From Cymodocea nodosa (taxonomy: Eukaryota > Streptophyta > Magnoliopsida > Alismatales > Cymodoceaceae), in NCBI GenBank assembly GCA_036874045.1, contig JAZBRI010000008.1, positions 6,525,001 to 6,589,000 on the forward strand: a DNA stretch of 64,000 bases, given 5' to 3'. The translations under genes and the position numbers were made by a program. The notes under the pieces are model-generated. The model did not search any database. It had not been told where the DNA came from and worked only from the letters and a program-made list of their open reading frames with translations. Positions 34,183 through 49,100 of this stretch are shown here, in pieces. Within the stretch, counting starts at the first letter, position 1, and the number at the start of each line of letters is the position of its first letter.

Positions 34183-37100
34183 GTGTGTTTGTAAATTGGT
34201 GTGATCGTGTCATCCATGCCCGTGTGCTGGATTGGAGAGTGATGGAAAAACCTTTTTGTGTCCGTGGTGTTTGGGCTTTGGAATAACTTGCTTGGCCAAA
34301 ATTTCACTTTAGATTGTGAATTGGAAGGGATGAGTTCAAACAAAGAAGATATGCCCGATATTTCTGGCAAATGATAGAATGTTGATTAGAAACTCTAGTT
34401 TGGCTAGATTGCTCCTTGTTTTTTACAAGTGCCGGGAAGGCACTGTAAACAGGAATAGCAATAAAAAAATTACCTGGTGAGAAGTAATTCAGCAAAATAA
34501 GCTCAACTAAAACCTACAAAAAGGATGGACGTCTGATGTATTTTCTCGTTCAGAAGAGACCATGGCCTGTCTAAAAACCTTCTGTTTGAATCATAACTTA
34601 TCCTAATGATTACTTGGTTAGTTGTTCCTTCTACTAGAGGAATCACTTTAGGCAAGGTGAGTTGATATTATTAACGACACTAAAGTGGAGAGCATGTACT
34701 ACATGTAACCAGTCGTCAAGTTGCATAAAATGTTACAAAAAGTTGTAGTGTGGGTCTGCTTATACTCCAGGTTATGTGCCACTTATAAATCCATCTCTTA
34801 CCGAATACTAATCTACTAGTGAGTTGTGGAATCCACCACTTCCATGGTCATTTTCAAGTGATGGTCCAATTTACATGATTTACTGATTACATTAAGCAAT
34901 TTTTTTTTTTTCATTTACAGGAATTAATACTACGGGACAATCATCTGAAAAAGGTTCCTGATGTTAGCATTTTCAGGAATCTTTTGGTTTTTGATGTGTC
35001 ATTCAATGAAATTCCCTCCTTAATGGGCATTTGCAATGTCACAAACACACTCAAGGAGCTTTATGCTTCAAAGAATGAAATCAACAAGATGGACGAGATT
35101 GATCATCTACATGCACTGCAGATTCTTGAACTTGGTTCAAACCATCTAAGGGTGAGTGTATGTACAAAATGTTTTTCCTGAAAATAAAGTCTTCTAAATT
35201 CTCTATCACTTTGTGATCATCAATATGGTTGAGCTTGTTATTGTGTCTTATTGATGTTTCTCTTCTTGCCTCATACTCTTATGTTGCTCTTCTTGCCTCA
35301 CACTCTTATGTTGCCAGCCCTTATATGCCTTTTTGGGAAAGTTTCTGAATCACATAGGTTATGCAGCTGAATATGCATGGACTGCATAGGGGGGCAATCC
35401 CATAGAGTAACCACATAAATTAGGATAATAGGCTGTGTAACTAGGGTATACTGCAAACATAACGTGTGGTATGAATATAGTTTGTTTTCACAGTTATTCC
35501 ATAGCTCCTTTTGTTAATGATCAAGCTGAACATGCAGCTGTGCATCATATTTGGGATTTAAGTTTGCTTGAGATTTTCTTAAGTGAGATCGTGATGATTA
35601 TTAACTATTTTTTGGTTATGTACAAATAATATTTTTTCCTGGCTTGTTAATTTTTTTGTTTGTTATATTTATCTCTTTTTATTTATAAGCACTCTATAAT
35701 GCTTGAATTTATGATTTTACAAATGTAAGCATTGATTATATTCTCAAATGTGCATTCTAGTAATTTTATAATATTTATTTCTAACGAAAAGAATTAAAAC
35801 TATATAAACCTGCATATTCATTTGTATGTTTTATATGAATCATGCAGTTCATATTTGTGGAAATACCGTGTAGTACATTCTTAAATTTTTTCATATTTAT
35901 ACTAAACCATACATATGATCCATGATTATAGCTTCTGTATGAATAATTTTAGCAAAACATAAGTATCCAGAACATGAGAGCTGGTCATGGTAAATTGTCA
36001 AATTGGTCTAACTTTTGATTTATGTTTCATGCTATTGTAGTGAAGTCAGATCTGATATGAACCAACCAGTATAAACAATCAAACCTTACCTGGAGATTAA
36101 AATTCTATTTTTGTGTTTTTTGTAATGCCTTCACTAGGATGTGGATCCTTTGGAATCTGTCAAGTCCTCATATTTATGAAACTTTTCTGTAGTCTAACAT
36201 TGCTTTATTACATCCTTGCCATATGGGGTTTTCAATAGTAATTATTTCATAGTACTTGGTTTCCTAGGTAATGGAGAATTTGGAAAATATGATGGATTTA
36301 CAAGAGCTTTGGCTTGGTCGGAATCGTATAAAGACAGTCAATCTATGTGGGTTGAAATGTATTCGGAAAATAAGCTTACAGAGTAATCGTCTAACCAACA
36401 TGATGGGTTTTCAAGTATGCAACTACAAAAGTTTCTTTTACATTTTATGGTTCTTAAGTAGCTTAAACAAGTGAATTCCTTGAGTTGCTAATATGCAATT
36501 GTTCTTTTTCTTCAGGACTGCATTGCTTTAGAAGAACTCTATCTAAGTCACAATGGAATTCTCAAAATGGAAGGGTTATCGACATTAAAAAACCTACATG
36601 TTTTGGACATTTCTTCAAATAAACTTACTTCTGTGGATGATATTGAGAAATTGACAAGGTGCAGTAATCCTTGCAATGATCTTTATACTGCCCAAGATTT
36701 TCTTATTCTCTCATTTGTTTGGTGAATCTCATTTATTTCATAGGTTGGAGGACTTGTGGCTAAATGACAACCAAATACCTTCATTGGAAGGCATTGCTTT
36801 GGCAGTTGCTGGTTCAAGGGAGAAGCTCACAACAATATACCTTGAGCACAACCCATGTGTATGTTCCATATGTTCAGCTAATCATTTAAGATTGCCAGTT
36901 GTTATTTCTCATGTGCTGTGCTTTTTAATTGCTAGTATTTTTTCCATTTGTTATGATTTTTTAAAAAATTATTACGCTTGTATTTTCAAAGATTTGCTGT
37001 GAGCAACTTTTGTTAGTTCTAGAATTGTAATTGCTTGTGTTTTGGATACATTAACCTTAAAATGGCCATTGAGAACATAAATAAAAAATGATGATTAATA

Positions 37101-40100
37101 ATGAAACCATATTTGTAGATGTCGTGATGGTGTGACATGGTAACTATTGAGTTGAGAGAAAGAAAGAGATACATTCATATTGGAGGGTTTTACAAAATAT
37201 ATAGGGAGTCATTTTCCCTTACATGGATCCATATAACTTGATTATGCTAGATATAAATAACTTTAATGTTCTTAACATTCCCCCTCAAATTGGAGCATAC
37301 AAATCATGCATACATAGTTTGTTACATAATCTTTGGAAGACATTGACATTTAGTCTCTTGGTAAAAATATCTAAATTTTATTGAGATGAATGAGTGTATG
37401 GTGTATTGATCACACTAATAAGGACTAATTCATGAATATAGTAGCCATCTATTTTATAATTTGATGTGCTCATGAAAGTTGGTTTGCTACCAATAAAGAT
37501 GAGAGCTTGATTATCATGGTATATATTCATTGGTAGTTCAACCTTGACTCCTAACTTAGTTAAGAGAGGTTTTAACAACATCATCTCACCAGTTGTATTT
37601 GCCATAGACTGATATTTTACTTTGACACTAGATTTTGATATAACATATTACTTTTTGTCTTGTTGTGTAACAATATTTCCACCAACATAAGTATAATAAC
37701 TAAATGTAGATTTTTTGTCTCCTTTTCTTTAACATATCTTGAATCTAAGTAGGTCTCAATATGTAGGTGTCCATTTTAGAATATATTAACCTTTTGCTTA
37801 GATTGCATTTAATATAAGCTAGGATTCTCAATGTACCATACCCATGAACCATTCTAAGCTCATGCATAAACTAATTGAGAAGTCCAACAACATAAAAAAC
37901 ATCTAGATGAGTCATAATAAGATTAACTTCCCTATCAATCTACAATATCTTCAAATAACTTTGAGGATCAGTCCCAAATCGGTGGATTCTTTTCAATAAG
38001 AGTATGTTCATGCTTGCACCCTAGGAGTCTAACTTACTTTAGTAAGTCCAAAACATGCTTCAACTATGAAAGTACCATTTTATCTTTTGAGTAACCAAAC
38101 TCATGTCCAGGAAATATGTTGGCTTCCCTATGTCTTTAATTTCAAAATGTTGCACTAAATATTCAACTGTTTCTTTGATGTTGATTAAATCACTATTTGT
38201 CAATAGAATATCATCAAAATATATAGCTAATTTAATATATATTTCCAAACTCTTCTTGATGAATACAAAGTGATCTATTGTACATCACCTGAACCTATAC
38301 TACATCATAATAAAACTAAATTTTTTGAACTATGCTTAGGAACTTTGTTTAAGTTTATAAAAATCCTTTTTAGTGGTCACAATATTTGCCTCTTGAGCAA
38401 TATATCCAAAGGGTTGCTTTATGAACGCTTGCCATTCTAAATCACCATATAAAAAGTCATTTCATATATCTAGTTGAGAAAATGGTCAAGATTTGTTCAT
38501 TGCAATAGATAGAAGAACACATATAGAATTAATTTGAGCAATAGGAGAAGAACTTTTAATATAGTCAACCCCATAGGTTTGTGTCAAACCCTAATCCATA
38601 AGACATGCTTTGTAATGATTTATAAGGCCATCGACTTTCTGTATAATAATGAACACTTATCTACAATTGATTATGATCACATTTTTAAGATGAGTCACTA
38701 GCACCATATATCTCTAGTTTTCACTAAATGCATTTCATCATTCATGATAGTCTTTTAATTTGGAAGGGTTAGAGCTTCTACATAGTTCCTAGGAATAGAT
38801 TTGGTAAACAGGGAAAAGGTAAGATGGTGAAAAATAGGGTTAAGACAATGATAAAACACAAAATTAAAATTAGGATAAATAGTAGTGTTCCTTTTACCTT
38901 TACAATGAGCAATAGGCATATCAAGGTCTAAAAGAGGGTGATCTATAGATGCTAAGGAGTTTGTGGTAGGCAATGTAGTAGGTTGTTGATGTTGATAAAC
39001 TTATGGTTGTCAAATGAGTTGGGTCAGCATGGTTTGACCTAACCTAGCCCATAAAATGTTGGCCTAGCCCAACTCGATCCAAAATATTGGGCCAGGTTAG
39101 GCCAACATTTTTTCAATTTTTGGCCCATGAGTTGAACGTTGCAAAATGTAATGTTCAGTGATCATTCAAATGTTGCATTAGAACATAACATTTAGACGAA
39201 CATTACATCTAAATGTTGCGTCAATGTTTGGATGAACGTTGTGTTCGAATGTTAACACAACATTCAGAATTTGGCAAGAGAGAGAAGGAGAGGGAGAAAG
39301 AGAGAAAGAGGAAGAGGAAGATGGAGAAGGGAAGAGAGAAGGAAAAAAAAGGTATGAAAAATCTATAAATAAGGGAAGATGGTTAGAGTTTTCTTTACAA
39401 CACACTTAATTCTCTATTTCTTTTCCATAAAGCATACAAAGACATTAATTTTCTTTTAAGTTTTAGTTCTTAAATTTCTCCAATTCTTAACTTTTATTTG
39501 TAAAAATGACATACAATTTTAATGAGTTCAACTTCAACAACGTCGACGATGACAATTTTCTAACATTTCAATAAGAATATCAATACTCACAAACCATAAA
39601 AGTTGAAGTATCTTCAAATATTCCTACTAAACCTAGAAGAATATCCGCTTTATAGTCAAAATTTACAATAAAGATGAAAGATATAAGAGACAACACTATA
39701 GTGAAGAAAACCTACTACAACATTTGTAATGTAAATTTCTCTTGCAAAATTTAAGCAGTATAAGTCATTTATCAAGATATTTAGCTAATTATTCATTTAA
39801 AAAATTTTAAAAAAGTAAAATGGTTCAAGTACAAATTAATTTTAACTCTAAAGATAATATTACACAATAACATTATGATACTAAGAATGCTAGAAAATTA
39901 CATGTTAAATTTATTGTTATTCAAAATTTACTTGTTAATTTTAGTGATAATCAATATTTTCAAGATTACATTTTACAAACCTATTATCTACAATTTAAAA
40001 ATATTTCTAAAAATATAATTAGACACTATATTATTGATATTTATAATAAATTTAGAATAGAACTAATTAATATAATAGGTTTTATAAATACATCTAATAT

Positions 40101-43100
40101 TTGAGATAATAGAACTAAAATAGGATATATTGCTCTTGCTGCATATCTTATTGATGATAATTGAGTTTTACAAAAAAAATTAATAGAATTTAGAAGAATA
40201 AATCATCTACATAATGCTCAAAATTTTTGAATTTTATGAAATTAAAAAAAGAGTAGATAGTATTACTTTTGATAATGTTTTTAATAATACTATAATTATC
40301 CTATGTTTAAAAATAAATTAACTCTACCAAATGATTTTACTTTATTTTATTAAAGATGTATATGTCATATAATTAATTTTATAGTTCAAGTAGATGTTGA
40401 AGAAATAAAATATTTTATTGAAAATATTAAAACTACATTAACTTATATTTTAACTAGTGCTAGACATTAATAAGAATTCAATTATGTATGTGATATTTTT
40501 GATTTACCATATAAAACATTTGCAATGGATGCTCCTCATGGATGGAATTTTTTGTATTTAATGTTAAATAATTATTTGTTTTATAAAAAAACTTATTATA
40601 ATGGTAGAATTGATAATAATACAACACCATTAGATGAAAATAATTTTTCAATAGTTAATTGTTTTGTTGAATTTTTAAAATTATTTTATAATGTAATTGA
40701 ACATTTATCTAAAATATATTATTTTACCTCTGTTTATGCAATACAACATTTATATAATATTGTAAGAGTTTTTAATAATTATAGTAATTATCCATTTTTC
40801 ATGTCTATAATTCTAAAAATGAAAGAAATTTTTTTAAAGTATTGGAATAATATACTTATTTTATATACATTAAATACTTATCTAGATTCTAGGACTAAAA
40901 TAAAAGTTGTTAAAAAATTAATAATTACAATACAAAATTGTTTAAATGTAAAACTTAATATAAGAATTGAAAATGTAAAAAAAAAATTAAACAACATATT
41001 TGATTTATATGTTACATGATAAGAAATCTAACAAATACAACATACATCTTATATACTAGAACAACTATCATCATCATCAGTTTATAATTTTAGTATATTT
41101 GTTAATGATTATAATCATTTTAGCTCAACAAACAGGCAATAGTTAATTAATTTTAATAATATTAATCATAACTATTTAGTGAGAAAGAATCTTAATTTTT
41201 TAGATTTTAATATAATTAATTGGTGCAAAAATAAACAGCTATATTTCTTTTTTTATCTTTAATAATTAAAAATTTACTAACAATTTCAACTTCTTCTATA
41301 ACATATATTTAGTATTAGTGGTAATATATTAGATAACAAAAGAACAATATTAAAAGATGATATTCTAAAAGCTTTAGGTGGAATTTGCGTACTAAGAATC
41401 TAATGGAATTGAAAATTTTTTCTATTAGATTTCGAGTGATTGGGTGTTTATGCATATTGAAATTCAAATTCCTTGAGAATTGGTATTCCAAAACAGTGTA
41501 AAAGTTGAGAAAATGAATTCTCAACCTAAAAGGTGAGAATTTATTTTCTCAACCATATCAAGTAAGCACCTGATGCCTTTATAAGTCGAGCCTAATGCCC
41601 GACGCCTTTCAGTCACAAGCTTCCACCGTCCACTTGTAGCCTCTCGCCTTTTCTAAGAACTTTGTTGCTCGTCATCCGTTAGTAACCCTCTTCCATTTTT
41701 CATTGTCATTTGATGCCTCTTACTCTCGACACATCATTGGAAATTGTCAACCCACCACTATCATTCTTCATCTCGACCACTACCTTGCATAGGAAGGTCT
41801 GCCTTGTAGCTCGCTCGACAAGAGCACACGATGACAACCAAAAACATTCTAACACCTTTGCTTCATAGCATTGGAAGATGGTGATGGGAGCAAAAGTTGG
41901 AGGAAAGCAAAACCCAAAGTTTGTCACTTCCTTCTTCTCTATTGAAGCTTTGACTTTATCTCCTAATGGTTGAAGGAGAAGGGTTGGAGAAGAAGAAGAG
42001 ATAGGGAAAAAAGTAATGAATAAAAAAGAAAGGAGAAAAGAAAAATGATGGAAAATGAAAAAAAATATATGAAAAAAATAAAAGGATAAATAATAATAAT
42101 AAATCTTATAATTTGTTTATTGAAATTTCATTAAACACAGATTTACCTTTGTAATTTACCTTTTGTTGTTTGAAATAAAATATAGGCTTTGATAATATAA
42201 AGATTTATTTCAATAATATGTTAATTAATTAACGTAAGTAATTAATTCCTTGATTAATTACATTGTCACTAATTACTTTATTCATTACTTAATTTCATTA
42301 AAAATTAATTCTGTTTAATTTCGTTCAACTTTGTCATATGCACAAATACTTGAATTTCAATTTCTGTTAAATTCTTGAACATGCACGAATACCTGAATTT
42401 TGAATTTTTTTTGTTAAATTCTAAATGCATAAACAAACTCTTAATGTATATTAAAGACTAAAAGTTTGTTCATATTTATGGACAACAATAGTAAGATGAT
42501 TTTGTAGATGAATTTGAAAATTTTAATGTAATTATGTAAATCAAATGTAAAAATATTTGATATAATATTTATGTCATAATAAGTTACAATGTAATTTTAA
42601 TTTCAATTCATAAATATAATAATTTATTTTAACTTTATAAGTTGTATTTGAATATGTTGATGAGTGATGACTTGAAGTGTTGATGTATTCATAAATAAAA
42701 TAATTTATTTCTTTTGTGTTAATATATTCAAATGTTATGATTTAATAATACTTAAATGTAATTTAATATAATATGTTTACTAAAAAATACATAAAATATT
42801 AAAATAAATTTAAAAAATTAAACAAATTAGCTCATAGGTCACTAACCTGTAGTCAACTCAAGCTTGACCTATATGGGCTTTTACTTTGTGGGCTAGGCTA
42901 GACAGCCTGACCCACTTACATCTTTAGATAAACGTGCAAAAAATATGGTTGTTTAGATGATATAGCCTATAGGGTCTCATCACTTATGGGCAAAGTAGTA
43001 ATCAACATAAAAGAATTAAAAATAAGATCACTATTAGGAATATACTTGAGCTTATTAAAATAAGGAAGAGTCTAGAAACTTGACATCAATTGAGGCAATA

Positions 43101-46100
43101 TAGTGATGCATGAGAGGGTGATAACAAGGGTACCTTTTTTATGTGCGAGAATAATTGACAAAAATATTTTTGATAGATTGATAAGCTAATTTGTCAAGAT
43201 TAAGAGTTTGATATTTGACAAAGATTGTACACCCAAAGACCTATGGAGATAGCAAGAATAATCCTTGGGAAGGATAAAGACAATGAAAAGGATTTCCACC
43301 CTCTTATAGGGAAAGAAGACATACAATTAATAAGGTATGATGTAGTGAGAATGATATTGGATCACAAGTACTTTGAAACATTCATCTCAAACATGATGAC
43401 TCAAATCACATCGAGAAAATGTTAATGTCTACATTTGACAACATGTTTTTATTGAAATGTATGAGTACAAGACGTTTAATGAATAATGTCATCATTTTCA
43501 CAAAAAAATTGGACTTCATGCTAAATAAATTCAAGAGAATTATTAGTGTAGAAAAATTTTGAAGTAATGGTAAATTGATTTATGATTTTATTAAATTTTT
43601 TTTGAATTATATTGAACATATTGTGGCGATCTTTCAATAGATTGACTCATAAATCATGATGCCTTAGGAAAATCATCAATAAAGACTATTATAATAACAA
43701 AATCCGGAAATAAATGATGCACAAGTAGGCTTCTATACACATTACAATGTACTGATTCTAATGGACTCTAACTAGACTATAGATCATGACTCTTATCAGT
43801 AGCATAGTTTATCTAATTTACATGATTCATAAATAACTAGACTTACATTGACCTAAGAAGTGCTTGCTGTAACTATGGATGATCAACATGCTGATGCCAT
43901 AGGAGAGAGGAGTCCTAGATGTTGCAATTGAAGCAAGACCACAAGGTATATCATCCTTTGCCAACATATAAATACCACACCCATGTTCATGACTTAAATC
44001 AATTCTCCCCTCCATCTTCAGATTTTGAAAGTTATTTATAAATTAATTGGAAAATGACACTTCAAAATTAATTGAAAAATGACAATTGCCACAAAAATTT
44101 GAGAGAAGTTCACATATATAAAAAAATTGGAATGTCAAAAATCTTCCCCTAAATTTTTGCAAGGCTAAGGTACTTGTACCTAGAATAAGTTTAACAAAAA
44201 AGAAAATTAAATCAAGCAACTAAGAAACCAAAATTAAAAACTTTACATTTTGGTCCCTCATTAGCCAAATATTGCATAAATATATAGGACATATATACAA
44301 ATATCCAGCAACAAAATGAGTCCATCCAAACTCAAGCTGCAAAAAGGCATGCTACCAACACTTGTAAGGCTAGTAAGTGACCTTGATTGCCTACACCTAC
44401 TAGCCCAAGCTTTCCTTGGAATCTATGCAAAAACAAACAAAGTGTGAGATAAACTTAGTATAATTCTAGAATGCAAGAGTATAATAAATGCATAGAAAGG
44501 TACAACACATTATATATCACAATAATACAAATTTTATAATTAAAAGAAATTAATAATAATCTAACAAAATGTGTTAAATCATAAGTTTGCTACATTAGAC
44601 TTCTCCCTAACTAACAACATCCAAAAGTTACGGTCACAATCACAAATCATTTTGTAACAGGAATTGAGTTGATTCTTACATCACATCATCACCGTCCTGT
44701 AACAAGTTTTAAGTTAACTCACATATCATATCTCATGACTACTATACTACGATGAGGTCTAAGTCAACTCTTATATCACATTTCATTGTCACCGTTCTAT
44801 GACAGGGTCACCACCATCTTATGATAGAGTTTAAGTCAACTCACATAACATACATGACTTTTGTCTATAGTTATCACACAAACAAGAACATAAAATAACA
44901 ATACTCATGATTCAATGCAAAGAAAAATGACACAAACTTTAAGCATCAAAATATAAAATTAAAATTAAGTACACATATATTATGCTATCATGGGAAAAGA
45001 ATTTGCTAGCTTTCAACATACAACACATGCTACCATTTTTCTCCAAGACCTAAAAGCATTTAGGTCTTATGTTCAAATAGGATACTCCCATTTATAATAT
45101 TGTGCACATGCATGCATACCCTTTTCAAATAAAAACATATTAGCCATGCATTTTCAATAATGAATATATAAAAAATGCAATAGGTTTAAACATGCTTTTT
45201 CTAAAGTTTCATATCATTTTAATCAAGTCATGCACAACATGTTAATGCATATAATCGCATCACATCATGAATCAAGCACAAGCATATGTTTCACACTAGA
45301 CTCCATAATAAGTCATGCATTTTATCATGCCTATCAACATATGAATGCGTTTTGATGTGCATATCAATATATAACACACTGCCACAATGTCATCATCATG
45401 TAATGCATTTTAACAATATTATCACCATATGCTGCATTTCAACATTGCTATCAACATTATTATAATGTAGTTTAACAATATTGTCAACATACTAATACAT
45501 TTTAATATTATTATCAACATATAAATGTATTTATTGATATAGAAATGCATTTCAGCAATAACATCAATGTACTAATTCATTTTAACATTATTGTCAACAT
45601 ATAAATGCATTTTTTGACATATAAGCATTTCAACAATAACATCAACATATGTAAGGTAATTATGTGTGTGACACACACAAATACAAAAATTTTAAAATTT
45701 ATAAATCGCAAACATACGATGTTTATCATATTAAGCATTGCATGTGTGGATCGATCCAGAGAGAGTTTTTGTAAAACACTTTCATTGAAATTATCATAAG
45801 TCACAAAGCCTTCAAGTTACTCTACATTAACTATCAAAACCCTACAACAACTACTAAAATATAAAGAGAAGCAAAGGAACAAGAAAAATAATTCCTCCTC
45901 ATATGCCATTAGTAATATAGATATTTATGATGGGTGATCCCATGATGAGCTCTATTATTGATTATCATTAGAGGAACAAAGAATGCACAAAAGAATGAGA
46001 CAAAACTACAAAAATAATTACACAATAACACAAGATAAAATCAAAGATCAAAATAAAATATAAAGTCAAATATCATATGCAATTTCATAGAAACTATTTG

Positions 46101-49100
46101 TTACTTATTTAGTCTTCTTTCCAATGAATATAAACTCGAAGTACAAATGTTACCAGACCACTTCCAAAAGCCTAGAGTTACAGAGAGTGCGCAGGACACA
46201 ATAGATAACACTTGAAAAACACAGTCCCACTCAAGAATTTGTCCTTCCTTCAATCTTCCACCAAATTGCATGAAACAACATCCATCGGAAAGGTAACTTC
46301 ACAACCAAACAGCAGAAATTTATAGATCATAAAAATCTGTATGAAATCATAGTCAAAAATGTATTCAAAGTCTGTCCAAAAATCAAGTTATTCAGTAAAC
46401 TGCAAGTCCCCTGCCACTTCAACAAAATGGCTTCGAAAATCACTGAAAACATGCTCAAAAAATTCAACTAAATACATATTCAGTACCTACACAAAATTTC
46501 CTATGCAACCATATCAAAAAGCGAACAAAAAACACAAGGAAAACTCAAGATATGACTGAACAAAATCTGTACACAACCAAGAATGAGATTTCTGCAGCTA
46601 TACATTCACAAGAACCCAAAAATAAATATGCATCCATTATATACACAACATTCACACATATACAAGCATCTTCTTCAACATAAACATTCATTCACCATAA
46701 ATGAGGATCTATATTTCGGAAAATGAAGGTGTAATACCATTAAATAAACATTTAAAGCATAATCTGAAATTACAATCCATAAAATTGCTGTCTACTTTAT
46801 TAAACATGAACAAAACTAACTAATGACTAAGTTATTGTCTCTCAATGTCATTTTCAGGAAATTATACCTTTAATTCTTACTACAAACTCTTTGTAGTAGG
46901 TCTGAAATTAAGGATTCACGTTCTCCTTACAATGAGCTTCAATGGTTGTCACTTCCTTGCTTTACATCCAAAAAGAAAAGCTCATTTTCAGCTACAAATG
47001 GAGGAGATTGTTGTTGCCTTTATACCTTCCAAATTTTTCACCATAATGGAGGAGATTCACATACTTCAAATGTGGGTTGCTTGCACCAAGTTCCACTAGG
47101 AAGAGAAGCTCATCCAACAAGGAGAAAAACGTGAATGCCAACCCCTTTCAATCCCTTGCTGCCCATATCTTCCAAGCTTTGGAGAAGAGCAAGGTTCACA
47201 CAGCCCTTACATAAAAAAGCACTTGCACCAATGTTCACCAAGGGACGGAGCTTATTCCACCAAAAAGAAAAATATGGTTGGAAAGGAGAAGGGAGCACCA
47301 ACTACAACTTGAAGAAAAACAAGAATGGGGAGGAAGAGAGTTCTCATATTCAACCTTAGGAGATTTTATAGATGGGGCCTAAGTTCTTCAATTTCATTTT
47401 TGCCCTTGACTTGAGTTGCAAATTACCTATGATAAAAAATGTTGTCTCCACCTTACATAAAAAAAAATGATAACTCAAGAGAACATTACCAACAATAAGA
47501 AAATAAAACTAAGCTAATACATGTGTCATTTAAATAATGAAATGAAATGCTAATTAAGTAAAGCCTAATTTGTATAATTTTGCTTTATTTAACTAATAAT
47601 TCATGCAAGTCCATAATACCATAAGAAATATGTAATATGACTTAATTTCTAATAAAGTTTGACATTAAATTCATAATATGCATGAATTACTTTATATGAA
47701 TGTACATAAATTACTACTTTACAAACTCCCTTATACCAAACTTTGCTAGTCCCTTAGCAAATATTTGTATAAAGCTACTGCAATTTATTTTAATGACACA
47801 AGAGTACCTAATTTATCACTAGCAGAAAAAGAAATCTAAACTCACTTTTGTGAGAATCGCAATTACATTTAGCATGTACAACAAGTTGTTAAACTTTTAG
47901 ATTACCTTAGTAGCAGGGTTGTGTCTTCGAATGGTTTGCAGTGGATATGCTCAGAAAATCCACAAATAAAGAAAAAACCAAAGAACACCTAAAACAAAGA
48001 AGCAACACAAAAGAAACGTGCAAACAAGATGGAAAAAAAGAAAACATGCCCAAAGATGACCTAAACAAAAACAAAGTTAATCAAATTTTTTTTTTAGTCA
48101 TGACCCCTTAGGATTCACCTATATTCAATTTCCTTTATCCCTTTTTGGTTTAGATTTAAGGACTCATTCACATTCCTTCCTAAGAAAGTAGGGTACCATA
48201 CCATAACATACTAATGAACAACATATTCACCCACTCAACTCCATCTAAGTTACTTAGGTAATTTCTAAACTCTATCCTCACTTTTTTTTTTCTCTCTTAT
48301 TATTATTTTTATTATTATTATTTTTAAAGAACCTCTAACCTTAATATTGTCTCCCATTTTATCACCTTTTTGCGCAATCATAATCTCTTACTTAGGAGAA
48401 AGTTAATTGGTTACTCAATGATAAATGGGAATGAGCAATCAACCTTATTCCTACATTCTACCCTTCTTTGGAACAACCTCTTAGATAGCAGTCTAGCTAT
48501 TACCAAAATTTCTCCTCAAGGAGGAGTGAGTTTCCTATGTTTCTCCTTAATTAAGGCTGCATGATGTGCAATAATTACATAAAGTCACTAAAATATGGAT
48601 GGATTGTGAATTTCATTCTCATTTCCTTGCCCAAAAGGTTTAAAGGTTCCTTTCCTATTGGCTTCACCTTTAGGGTTCCATTAAAAAATAAAATTTGAAG
48701 AAACTCCATTAATTAGGACCTAAAGGCAACTAATTTAAATTGATTTTTTATATTTATTTGTTTTTTTTATATACTCAATATATTTTTATATACTCAATAT
48801 AAATATATATAGATAAATAAATATAAATTAATTTTCATTAAACTTCAAGAAATAGTAAAAACAAACTAAACACAAAAGAAACAAACTTAATAGATAAACA
48901 AACGAAATACCTTTATTCCTATACTTAAATTTTGCATTGTCTTCAATGTAAAAGAAATCATTTAAGCAATATATCATAAGCATGAAGACGACTTAAAAAA
49001 AAAAAGACAAAAACAAAAGAAACATCTGTGATATAACTAGATTGAGGAGAACAGTAAGACACCCCTCCCATACCTAACAAGTCATCCATATACACATGTA

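Larger units (their letters stand above)
39001..42925 (+). mobile_element. Element F: hAT DNA transposon inserted in Copia E
   Basis: It is flanked by an imperfect 8 bp target duplication, TGATAAAC at 38993-39000 and AGATAAAC at 42926-42933, the size expected for hAT. The ends are related inverted sequences: GTCAAATGAGTTGGGTCAG near the left end, and TGTAAGTGGGTCAGGC read inward from the right end. A decayed hAT transposase lies inside on the plus strand. The two sides of Copia E rejoin correctly if F is removed. Exact terminal bases are uncertain by one or two. Confidence 0.8.
37120..44035 (-). mobile_element. Element E: Ale/Retrofit-like Copia, 5' truncated, split by hAT F
   Basis: This minus-strand Copia has a short 3' LTR (37120-37277), a polypurine tract, and decayed RNase H, RT, linker and integrase from left to right. 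The linker (PIAHCKGKRNTTIYPNFNF) and the FGCTIFVKYQ-type integrase tail are typical of the Ale/Retrofit lineage. The element stops near 44035 in the pre-integrase region; Gag, primer-binding site and 5' LTR are not found. The hAT insertion at 39001-42925 separates the linker from the integrase tail. Confidence 0.8.

Noticed and set aside
33757-34370. Minus-strand and alternative plus-strand frames over SDS22 exon 1
   Set aside because: They are shadows of a GC-rich coding exon. The plus-strand SDS22 frame has clear homology and splice continuity.
46845-47359. Cluster of short frames on both strands
   Set aside because: They are inside the 3' LTR of element G; no domain and no homologous frame in the other LTR, which is deleted here.
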